Below are positions 1 through 6,552 of a DNA stretch of 14,420 nucleotides, in pieces. The stretch spans positions 1-14,420 of the forward strand of contig JBBQQT010000095.1 in assembly GCA_038215555.1 (NCBI GenBank), read 5' to 3'. This DNA comes from PFJX01 sp038215555. Lineage in GTDB: Bacteria; Pseudomonadota; Gammaproteobacteria; Burkholderiales; Thiobacillaceae. The position numbers were made by a program, and so were the translations under genes. Position 1 is the stretch's first letter; every line of letters begins with the position of its first letter. The notes under the pieces are model-generated. The model did no database searches, was not told the DNA's origin, and was given only the letters and a program-made list of their open reading frames with translations.

Positions 1-567
1 CTCGATGAAATCGACAAAATCGCCGGTCGTGAAGGTAGCGGGCCGGATGTCTCGCGCCAAGGCGTGCAACGCGATTTGTTGCCGCTGGTGGAAGGCGCGA
101 CGGTGTCGACCAAGTTTGGCATGATCAAGACCGACCACATCCTGTTCATCGCCAGCGGTGCGTTTCACTTGTCGAAACCGTCCGATCTGATTCCCGAATT
201 GCAGGGCCGCTTCCCGATTCGCGTCGAACTGAGAAGCCTGTCGGTCGAGGATTTTGAGCGCATCCTGACCGGCACCGACGCCTGTCTGACCCGGCAGTAC
301 CAAGCCTTGATGCAGACCGAGGGCGTCAGCCTCGAATTCAGCGACAACGCCATCCGGCGCCTTGCCGAACTGGCTTGGCAAGTCAACGAACGCACCGAAA
401 ATATCGGCGCGCGGCGACTTTATACGGTGATGGAACGGCTGCTCGACGAATTGTCGTTCGATGCCGACAAGCTCTCGGGCGAGACGCTTAAAGTCGATGC
501 TGAATACGTCGATGTGCGGCTGAAGGAATTGGCGGCGAGCGAAGATCTGGCGCGCTATGTGTTGTGA
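1..567 (+). CDS. hslU: HslU, ATPase subunit of the HslUV protease (C-terminal part, 5' end outside window)
   Basis: HslU (ClpY) is the AAA+ unfoldase that feeds substrates into the HslV peptidase in the cytoplasm. The frame is open from base 1, so the gene starts upstream. The visible 188 residues begin at the Walker B segment (LDEIDKIA), pass through the sensor-1 region (HILFIASGAF) and the arginine-finger segment (GRFPIRVEL), reach the sensor-2 segment (IGARRLYTVMERLLDELSF) and end in LARYVL. The last residues match the family C-terminal tail that docks into pockets of HslV. The spacing of these motifs is as in full-length HslU, so this half looks intact. By family habit hslV should lie just upstream. 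The next gene starts 74 bases downstream beyond a palindromic repeat, so it may or may not be co-transcribed. The identification is certain; only the 5' end is missing. Confidence 0.97.
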   Translation, partial: LDEIDKIAGREGSGPDVSRQGVQRDLLPLVEGATVSTKFGMIKTDHILFIASGAFHLSKPSDLIPELQGRFPIRVELRSLSVEDFERILTGTDACLTRQYQALMQTEGVSLEFSDNAIRRLAELAWQVNERTENIGARRLYTVMERLLDELSFDADKLSGETLKVDAEYVDVRLKELAASEDLARYVL

Positions 568-628
568 AGGACGGTGTTGTCAGGTTTGCCGATTTGCCGT
601 ATTGATGCGCTTGGGATGAATTCCCTCA

Positions 629-686
629 CGTAGGGTGCGCCATGCGCACCGATGAACATAAACCGGTGCGCATGGCGCACCCTACG
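629..686. repeat. Perfect 23-bp inverted repeat (REP/MITE-like) over the parE start
   Basis: The arms at 629-651 and 664-686 are exact reverse complements, separated by a 12-base loop (652-663). Each arm contains GGTGCGC-ATG-GCGCACC (or its complement), which is itself a 7-bp palindrome, so the element can fold at two levels. From memory, arms of the type GTAGGGTGCGCCATGCGC recur as dispersed repeats in many proteobacterial genomes; I could not check copy number. The left arm supplies an AGGG (632-635) and an ATG (642), the right arm a second in-frame ATG (672). In RNA both would be buried in the stem. Confidence 0.93.
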
Positions 687-2699
687 AAATCCGATTTTGA
701 TTTGAATCCATTGAACCACTACAACGAATCGTCCATCCGCGTGCTCAAAGGCCTGGAGCCGGTGCGTGCGCGGCCGGGCATGTACACCCGCACCGATACG
801 CCGACGCACATCATTCAGGAAGTCATCGACAACGCCGCCGACGAGGCGTTGGCCGGTTATGCCAAGATGCTGTCGGTACGCATCCATCTCGATGGTTCGG
901 TGTCGGTGGAAGACGATGGCCGTGGCATCCCGGTCGGGCCGCATCCCACCGAGAAAGATCCGACGGTCGTCGTGGTCTTTACCCGTTTGCATGCCGGCGG
1001 CAAGTTCGACAAGACCAGCGGCGATGGCGCCTATGCCTTCTCCGGCGGCCTGCATGGCGTCGGCGTCTCGGTGACCAATGCGCTGTCCACTCGACTGGCG
1101 GTCACCGTGAAGCGCGATGGCGAAATTGCCTCGCTGGAATTCGCCAATGGCGGCGTCCTCGCCGTGCCGCTGACAGTGACCGGCAAGTGCGCCAAAAAGG
1201 ACACCGGCACGCTGGTTCGCGCCTGGCCGGATGCCACTTTCTTCGATTCGCCGCGCATTTCGTTGAACGAAATGGAACGCTTGCTGCGCGCCAAGGCGGT
1301 GCTGCTGCCGGGTGTCACGGTCAAAATCGCCATCGAGCGCGAAGGCCAACCGGATCAGGAAAAAATCTGGACTTATCCGAATGGCCTGCCGCAATACCTG
1401 GCCGAGCTTCTGGGCGATGTGGAAACGCTGATTCCAGCCTTCGGCGGCGAACGCTATGCAGACGGCGACCCGAATAGTGGCGGCGGTTTTGCCAAGGGTG
1501 AAGGTGCAGCCTGGGTGTTCACCTGGTCGGAAGGGGCCGGGGTTGGCTCGATTGCGGCAGAAAGCTTCGTCAACTTGATCCATACCGCGCAGGGCGGCAC
1601 CCATGAAGCTGGTTTGAAAGCCGGCGTGTTCGACGCCGTGAAGAGCTTCGCCGAACACCACGGCCTGCTGCCGCGTGGCGTGCAGTTGCGCCAGGAAGAT
1701 GTCTGCGGGCGGATGAGTTTCGTGCTCTCGGCGCGCATCCTCGACCCGCAGTTCCAGGGCCAGGTGAAGGAAAAGCTCAACTCGCGCGAGGCAGTGAAAC
1801 TGGTCTCGGCGATGGTGCGCGACCCGTTTGAGGTCTGGCTGGGCGGCCATGTCGAATACGGCAAGGCACTCGCCGAATTGGCCAGCAAGGCCGCCGCCGC
1901 GCGCCTGAAATCGGCGCAGAAGGTCGAGAAGAAAAAACAGTCTTCGGTGGTCGTTCTGCCCGGCAAGCTGTCGGATGCGTCCGGCTCGAATCCGGAAGAA
2001 CTGGAAATCTTCCTGGTCGAGGGCGACTCCGCCGGCGGTTCCGCCAAGCAGGCGCGCGACCGCGAAACCCAGGCCATCCTGCCGTTGCGCGGCAAGGTGC
2101 TGAACACTTGGGAAGTGGAACCGGAACGGCTCTACGCCAACAACGAAGTGCACGACATCGCCGTGGCGCTGGGCGTCGAACGCCACAGCTTTAGTGATAA
2201 ACCCGACATGTCCGGCCTGCGTTACGGCAAGGTGGTGATCATGAGCGATGCTGATGTCGACGGTTCGCACATCCAAACCCTGCTGTTGACCTTGTTTTTC
2301 AAACATTTCCCCCAATTGGTGGAACAGGGGCGAATTCATATTGCCCAACCGCCGTTGTATCGTGTCGATGTGCCGGCGCGTGGCAAGAAACCGATGCGAC
2401 GTTTTTACGCGCTGGATGACGATGAACTCGAAGCGATCCAGGATCGTCTGGTGCGCGAGGGCATCAAGCCGGAAGCGATCGAGGTCGGACGTTTCAAAGG
2501 CCTGGGCGAGATGAACCCGGAACAACTGCGCGAAACCGCGATGAGCCCGGCGACGCGACGCGTGCTGCCGGTGCGGGTCAGCCGCGCAGAAATGGAATCC
2601 GCCGTGGCGATGTTCGACATGCTGATGGGTAAAGGCGAAGCCGGCGCCCGCCGCGAATGGATGGAATTGAAAGGAAATACCGTGGAGGCGGATATATGA
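642..2699 (+). CDS. parE: DNA topoisomerase IV subunit B (ParE)
   Basis: ParE is the ATPase subunit of topoisomerase IV, which decatenates daughter chromosomes with ParC. The 685-residue frame (E. coli ParE is about 630) has the GHKL ATPase elements EVIDNAADEALAG (60-72), DDGRGIPVG (91-99) and GGLHGVGVSVTNALS (135-149). The transducer domain follows, then the TOPRIM domain with EGDSAGGSAKQ (460-470) and the metal-binding DADVDGSH (536-543), and finally KGLGEMNPEQL (619-629). It is called ParE rather than GyrB because of its length and the parC partner 1 kb downstream. The start is uncertain. ATG 642 lies inside the palindrome at 629-686 and has an AGGG six bases upstream; ATG 672 is in the right arm with no ribosome binding site; TTG 702 and TTG 711 lie beyond it. 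Homologous sequence only begins near HYNESSIRVLKGLEPVR (residue 26 on). Tyr131 is the ATP-lid tyrosine that FicT toxins modify in ParE/GyrB of other bacteria. Confidence 0.96.
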   Translation: MRTDEHKPVRMAHPTKSDFDLNPLNHYNESSIRVLKGLEPVRARPGMYTRTDTPTHIIQEVIDNAADEALAGYAKMLSVRIHLDGSVSVEDDGRGIPVGPHPTEKDPTVVVVFTRLHAGGKFDKTSGDGAYAFSGGLHGVGVSVTNALSTRLAVTVKRDGEIASLEFANGGVLAVPLTVTGKCAKKDTGTLVRAWPDATFFDSPRISLNEMERLLRAKAVLLPGVTVKIAIEREGQPDQEKIWTYPNGLPQYLAELLGDVETLIPAFGGERYADGDPNSGGGFAKGEGAAWVFTWSEGAGVGSIAAESFVNLIHTAQGGTHEAGLKAGVFDAVKSFAEHHGLLPRGVQLRQEDVCGRMSFVLSARILDPQFQGQVKEKLNSREAVKLVSAMVRDPFEVWLGGHVEYGKALAELASKAAAARLKSAQKVEKKKQSSVVVLPGKLSDASGSNPEELEIFLVEGDSAGGSAKQARDRETQAILPLRGKVLNTWEVEPERLYANNEVHDIAVALGVERHSFSDKPDMSGLRYGKVVIMSDADVDGSHIQTLLLTLFFKHFPQLVEQGRIHIAQPPLYRVDVPARGKKPMRRFYALDDDELEAIQDRLVREGIKPEAIEVGRFKGLGEMNPEQLRETAMSPATRRVLPVRVSRAEMESAVAMFDMLMGKGEAGARREWMELKGNTVEADI
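2684..2688 (+). promoter_or_regulatory. Shine-Dalgarno GGAGG for the small zinc-ribbon gene
   Basis: A consensus GGAGG lies seven bases before ATG 2696, inside the last codons of parE. It decides the start of the small gene at 2696 over the longer open frame beginning at 2657. It is the only strong ribosome binding site in the parE-parC cluster. Confidence 0.75.
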
Positions 2700-2914
2700 G
2701 CAGTGAAACCAAGAAACCAACCGACGATGTTGCTGACGCAGCCGCCAGCCAACCGGCGGCGGACGAACGCCGCTTCTGTTCCAGTTGCAGCCGCACCAAA
2801 CCGGTGCTGGGCGGCGTCATGGCGCGTTGCGCCAACGGCACCAAACGCTGGAAATGCGCCGATTGCCACGCCCGTTCGAAAGCGCATCTGGCGTCGATCA
2901 AGAAAAGCCAGTGA
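2696..2914 (+). CDS. Small zinc-ribbon-like protein between parE and parC
   Basis: A 72-residue basic protein with an acidic, Ala-rich start (about residues 1-24) and a compact cysteine-rich half. Cysteines are at 28, 31, 45, 54 and 57, giving CSSC and CADC pairs separated by 22 residues, the layout of a zinc ribbon or treble-clef finger. His58 and Cys45 could also take part. The ATG overlaps the parE stop as ATGA and has a GGAGG seven bases upstream, so translation is probably coupled to parE at good efficiency. I do not recognise a named family. A role in binding nucleic acid or the topoisomerase subunits is only an inference from the zinc-ribbon look and the location. The high Lys/Arg content in residues 25-70 and the clean overlap argue that this is a real gene. 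Confidence 0.72.
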   Translation: MSSETKKPTDDVADAAASQPAADERRFCSSCSRTKPVLGGVMARCANGTKRWKCADCHARSKAHLASIKKSQ

Positions 2915-2933
2915 TGCAGATTGCTTGCCCTAG

Positions 2934-3706
2934 ATGAGTCTTTTCGATGCACTCGGTTTTTGTTGGGAACGCGCTGCCATTCCTCAGCGGACGCCGACCT
3001 ACAGCAAGGAGCGCGTGTGCTTTCGGCTGCACCGGATGCTGCCGGAGTTTGTCTGGGATGCCAGCGTTCTGGAAGGCAATCCTTTCACCTATCCGGAAGT
3101 TAAAACCTTGCTCGGTGGCGTCACTATCGGTGGCCGCAAGTTGAGTGATCAGGATCAGGTGCTGAATCTGGCAGATGGCGCCAGGCGGCTGCTCGATTGG
3201 GTCAAATGTGATGATTTCGTGCCCGACAAACCGCACTTTTGCGCTCTGCACGCACTGATCGCGCGCAATGAGGCGTTGGAGTGGGGCCATTTTCGTGGTG
3301 AGGGCCAGGAAACCGGTTACACCCATGATGTGGGACTGGGTGAAGCCGGTCGCTACTCGCCGTTGCCCACCGTGCCGGGCGCGCCGGAATTGAACCGGGT
3401 TTTCGCCGCAGGCATCACCGCCTTGAATGAATTGCCTTCGGCGCTTGAACGCGGGTTTGCTTTCCTTCTCTTTGGCGCGTTGCAACAGTTTTTTTCGATG
3501 GCAACAAGCGCACCTCCCGTTTCATGATGAATGGCATTTTGATGTCGGCGGGAATCGATGCGATCAGCGTGCCTGCCACCCGCGCGCAAGACTTCAACGA
3601 AAAAATGGTGCGTTTCTATCAGACCCGGGACGCCACTGAAATGATGGCTTTCCTGCTGGATTGCCACCCGGATGCGACCGCGATTCGTGCCTTGAACGCG
3701 CTTTGA
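2934..3706 (+). pseudogene. Fic-domain protein, split by a one-base frameshift in a T7 run
   Basis: Fic proteins usually transfer AMP to target proteins. The first frame (2934-3527) encodes a Fic-like N-terminus with EGNPFTYPEVKTLLGG (47-62), resembling the inhibitory-helix segment EGN seen in Fic proteins, then runs out of frame at TTTTTTT (3489-3495). Shifting by -1 there, or adding one T, continues into the +2 frame that ends at 3706 and gives QQFFFDGNKRTSRFMMNGIL, a near-consensus Fic motif, for a total of about 257 residues. The start ATG 2934 lacks a clear ribbon of ribosome-binding bases. The canonical HxFx[DE]GN[GK]RxxR has Gln in place of the catalytic His, so AMP transfer is doubtful even if the full protein is made. 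The inhibitory [ST]xxxE[GN] motif is also imperfect (Ala at the first position). The gene could be decayed, recoded by slippage on the T run, or misassembled at the homopolymer. It starts 19 bases after the zinc-ribbon gene and ends 15 bases before parC. Confidence 0.85.
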
Positions 3707-3721
3707 ATTGATGTTTACCCC

Positions 3722-6124
3722 ATGCCCCATTCTGAAGACACGCTGACCCCCGACCTGTTCAACGACTTGCCGGCATCCGGAGCGCTGCCACCACCGTCAC
3801 CGCCACCGCCACCGTCCGGCGGGGGTGGCGACAGCGGCCAGCCGGAAGAACCGAAGGATTACCTCTCGCTCGCCGATTACGCCGAGCGTTGCTATCTGGC
3901 TTACGCGATGAGCGTGGTGAAAGGCCGCGCGCTGCCCAATGTGGAAGACGGCATGAAGCCGGTGCAACGCCGCATCCTGTTCTCAATGCGCGAGATGGGG
4001 TTGGGCTCGAATACCAAACACGTCAAATCCGCGCGCGTGGTTGGCGACGTGATCGGCAAACTGCACCCGCACGGCGACCAGTCGGTCTACGACGCGATGG
4101 TGCGCATGGCGCAGAGCTTCACGCTGCGTTATCCGCTGATCGACGGTCAGGGCAATTTCGGCTCGCGCGACGGTGACGGCGCGGCGGCGATGCGCTATAC
4201 CGAAAGCCGGCTGACGCCGATTGCCGAGCTGCTGCTGGCCGAGATCGATGCCGGCACGGTCGACTTCAAACCCAATTACGACGGCGCCTTCCAGGAACCA
4301 GCGCTGCTGCCGGCGCGCCTGCCGATGTTGCTGGCCAACGGCGCATCCGGCATTGCGGTTGGCATGGCCACCGAAATGCCGCCGCACAACCTGCGCGAAA
4401 TCGCCGAAGCCGCGATCCAGATGCTGAAGCATCCGGACACCTCGACGCAGGAATTGATGGCTTGCATTCCCGGCCCGGATTTTCCCGGTGGCGGCCAGAT
4501 CATCTCCAGCCCGGCCGACATCCAGTCCGCCTATGAAACCGGACGCGGCAGCCTGCGCGTGCGGGCGCGCTGGGAAATCGAACCGCTGGCGCGCGGCCAG
4601 TGGCGCATCGTCGTCACCCAGTTGCCGCCCGGTGTGTCCACCGCCCTGGTGCTGACCCAGATCGAAGCGATCACCAACCCGCAGATCAAGACCGGCAAGA
4701 AGGAACTCAGCCAGGAACAGAAGACCCTGAAGACCGCGATGCTGGCCGCGTTGGAAACCGTGCGCGACGAATCCGACGAGAAAGCGCCGGTGCGCATCGT
4801 GCTGGAACCGCAATCGCGCAATCAGGACGCGGACGCCTTCATGCGCATGCTGCTGGCGCAGACCAGCCTGGAAACCACCGCGCCGATGAACCTCACCGTG
4901 GTCGGACGCGATGGCCGCCCGGGCCAGAAAGGGTTGCGCGCGCTGCTGCTGGAATGGGTGGATTTCCGTGTCACCACGGTGCGCCGGCGCAGCCAGTTCC
5001 GCCTCGACGCGGTGAATCGCCGCATGCACATCCTGGAAGGCCGACAAGCGGTTCTGCTCAATATCGACGAAGTGATTCGGGTCATCCGCGAAGCCGACGA
5101 CCCGAAAGCCGACCTGATCGCCGCCTTCGGCTTGAGCGAGATTCAGGCGGAAGACATCCTGGAAATCCGCCTGCGCCAGTTGGCGCGGCTGGAAGGTATC
5201 AAGATAGAAAAGGAACTCGGTGAACTGCGCGACGAACGTGACGGCTTGCTGCGTATCCTCGGTGATGAAGTCGAGCTCAAGCGCATCGTGGTCGCCGAGA
5301 TTCGTGCTGATGCGAAGAAATACGGCGACGACCGTCGCACCCTGATTGAAACCGCCGTGGCAATGACCGCCTCGGTGGCCGAAGCGCAGATTGCCGACGA
5401 ACCGGTCACCGTGATCGTCTCGAAAAACGGCTGGATGCGGGCGCGTGTGGGCCACGGTCTGGATTTGTCGGCGCTGCAATACAAGGCTGGTGACGTCGCG
5501 CTGGCGTTGATCGAAACCCGCACCGTCTGGCCGCTGGTGCTGCTCGACTCGGTTGGCCGCACCTACAGTATCCGCATTCCCGACCTGCCCACCGGGCGCG
5601 GCGACGGCGTGCCGATGTCCAGCCTGCTCGACCTGGCGCGCGGCGCGCGACTGATGAATGCGCTGTCCGCTGCGCCGGAAACGAAACTGCTGGTCGCCAG
5701 CAACAGCGGCTACGGCTTCATCTGCCAACTGGCTGATCTGCTCTCCCGCCAGCGCGCCGGCAAAGCCTTCCTGACCCTGGAACAAGATAGCGCGCCGTTA
5801 CCGCCAGTCCAGCTTGCGCCCAACCAGACTTGGGTTGCCGCCGCCGCCGACAACGGCAAACTGCTGGCCTTCCCGCTGGAGGAAATGAAAACGTTGGGCG
5901 GCGGCAAAGGCGTGCAGATCATCAAACTGGAAGACAAAGAACATCTCACCGCGCTGACCCTGTTCAACGGCGAACGCCTAGTGATAGAAGGCAAGACCCG
6001 CACCGGCAAACCCGCCAGCCAGACACTGGCCGGCGCCGCGCTGATCCGCTACCTGCTGCACCGGGCCAGAAAAGGGCATGACCTGGACAAGATCAGCGTC
6101 GTGACTCGCCTGGCGCCCGAATAA
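3722..6124 (+). CDS. parC: DNA topoisomerase IV subunit A (ParC)
   Basis: ParC is the DNA-cleaving subunit of topoisomerase IV. The 800-residue protein has an unusual N-terminal stretch of about 40 residues rich in Pro and Gly (ALPPPSPPPPPSGGGG), followed by the breakage-reunion domain from YLSLADYAERCYLAYAMSVV (47-66). KHVKSARVVGDVIGKLHPHG (99-118) is the region lining the quinolone pocket, and Tyr159 in AAMRYTESRL is the catalytic tyrosine next to Arg158. The coiled-coil and C-gate follow. The C-terminal half has degenerate beta-pinwheel blades (about 500-800). E. coli ParC is 752 residues, so this is slightly long. The residues equivalent to E. coli Ser80 and Glu84 are Gln120 and Asp124. 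The ATG 3722 has no obvious Shine-Dalgarno and lies 15 bases after the Fic stop, so it may depend on coupling. No terminator was seen after the stop. Confidence 0.96.
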   Translation: MPHSEDTLTPDLFNDLPASGALPPPSPPPPPSGGGGDSGQPEEPKDYLSLADYAERCYLAYAMSVVKGRALPNVEDGMKPVQRRILFSMREMGLGSNTKHVKSARVVGDVIGKLHPHGDQSVYDAMVRMAQSFTLRYPLIDGQGNFGSRDGDGAAAMRYTESRLTPIAELLLAEIDAGTVDFKPNYDGAFQEPALLPARLPMLLANGASGIAVGMATEMPPHNLREIAEAAIQMLKHPDTSTQELMACIPGPDFPGGGQIISSPADIQSAYETGRGSLRVRARWEIEPLARGQWRIVVTQLPPGVSTALVLTQIEAITNPQIKTGKKELSQEQKTLKTAMLAALETVRDESDEKAPVRIVLEPQSRNQDADAFMRMLLAQTSLETTAPMNLTVVGRDGRPGQKGLRALLLEWVDFRVTTVRRRSQFRLDAVNRRMHILEGRQAVLLNIDEVIRVIREADDPKADLIAAFGLSEIQAEDILEIRLRQLARLEGIKIEKELGELRDERDGLLRILGDEVELKRIVVAEIRADAKKYGDDRRTLIETAVAMTASVAEAQIADEPVTVIVSKNGWMRARVGHGLDLSALQYKAGDVALALIETRTVWPLVLLDSVGRTYSIRIPDLPTGRGDGVPMSSLLDLARGARLMNALSAAPETKLLVASNSGYGFICQLADLLSRQRAGKAFLTLEQDSAPLPPVQLAPNQTWVAAAADNGKLLAFPLEEMKTLGGGKGVQIIKLEDKEHLTALTLFNGERLVIEGKTRTGKPASQTLAGAALIRYLLHRARKGHDLDKISVVTRLAPE

Positions 6125-6179
6125 GCCGAAGCGCCTTGGTGCAGTAACCGAGCATCAAGCCGCAACAAAATCACTTCAT

Positions 6180-6345
6180 GCCGCTGCGGATGGCGGCGCG
6201 GTATTCCATCCGGCGATCGGGGTGGATGCTTCGGTCCGTATCGAGACGGACGACCGCGCCGGCATCGACATCGCTACCTCCGTGTACTGGCGCCGAATTC
6301 ACCGCTATGGGCCGCGGTCACCGCGCAGCACGCCCCATCCTTCAC
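6180..6345 (+). pseudogene. Decayed IS91-family transposase fragment (frameshifted)
   Basis: Translating from 6180 gives GGAVFHPAIG followed by VDASVRIETDDRAGI. These resemble two motifs of IS91/IS801-type (Y2, rolling-circle) transposases, GG-V-FH-A-TG-D and VDASVRIE-DDRAG, which in an intact protein are about 30 or more residues apart, so an internal deletion is likely. The next reading frame from 6266 reads HRYLRVLAPNSPLWAAVTA, matching the C-terminal HRY-GVLAPN-PLR-AVTA motif of the same family. The RYCARP motif normally between them is missing. About 55 codons survive in two frames with no start, so it cannot be functional. The call rests on remembered motifs; a protein search against ISfinder would settle it. 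Confidence 0.72.
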
Positions 6346-6458
6346 ATGGCTGCGTTCGTTATCGAACAGACCCCGCGTCGTCGTGCGCTTAATTTCGCCG
6401 CGACTATCGATGACTCAGCTTCAACCTGGAAACCGCAGATGACCGTTCCTCAGCCCTT

Positions 6459-6464
6459 GGGAGG
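6459..6464 (+). promoter_or_regulatory. Shine-Dalgarno GGGAGG ahead of a leader ORF
   Basis: GGGAGG lies four bases before ATG 6469, which opens a 27-codon frame ending at the TAA directly before the antiporter ATG. This is the best ribosome binding site upstream of the antiporter, whose own ATG 6553 has only CCAAGATAA before it. Confidence 0.5.
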
Positions 6465-6468
6465 CCGC

Positions 6469-6552
6469 ATGAATGCTGGCTTTAGCGCCTTCTATCGCGC
6501 TCACAATTTGGCTGAGCCCGCTATGCGTCTTAATGTTCGGTTGCCAAGATAA
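6469..6552 (+). CDS. Possible 27-aa leader peptide, in frame with and abutting the antiporter
   Basis: ATG 6469 follows GGGAGG by four bases and opens a frame of 27 codons ending in TAA at 6550-6552. The antiporter ATG (6553) follows with no gap and in the same frame, so the two could be translationally coupled by reinitiation, or the TAA could be an in-frame nonsense change in a once longer N-terminus. The peptide (start MNAGFSAFYRAHNLAEPA) has no recognisable motif and is not hydrophobic. It lies just downstream of the IS91-like debris. Whether it is translated is unknown. Confidence 0.3.
   Translation: MNAGFSAFYRAHNLAEPAMRLNVRLPR

Noticed and set aside
555..2720. 721-codon open frame on the - strand opposite parE
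   Set aside because: It exactly shadows parE, is His/Arg/Gln-rich with no motif, and arises from GC-biased codon use on the sense strand.
2934..3706. Active FicT-type toxin with its antitoxin
   Set aside because: The catalytic His is Gln, the frame is broken, and the upstream small gene is a zinc ribbon rather than a FicA-like antitoxin.
3983..5785. 600-codon open frame on the - strand opposite parC
   Set aside because: Shadow of parC with low-complexity residue mix; no ribosome binding site or domain.
6178..6468. First part of the 124-codon + frame upstream of the antiporter
   Set aside because: It crosses the IS91-like debris in a different frame from the transposase motifs and has no family features; only the last 27 codons have a ribosome binding site.
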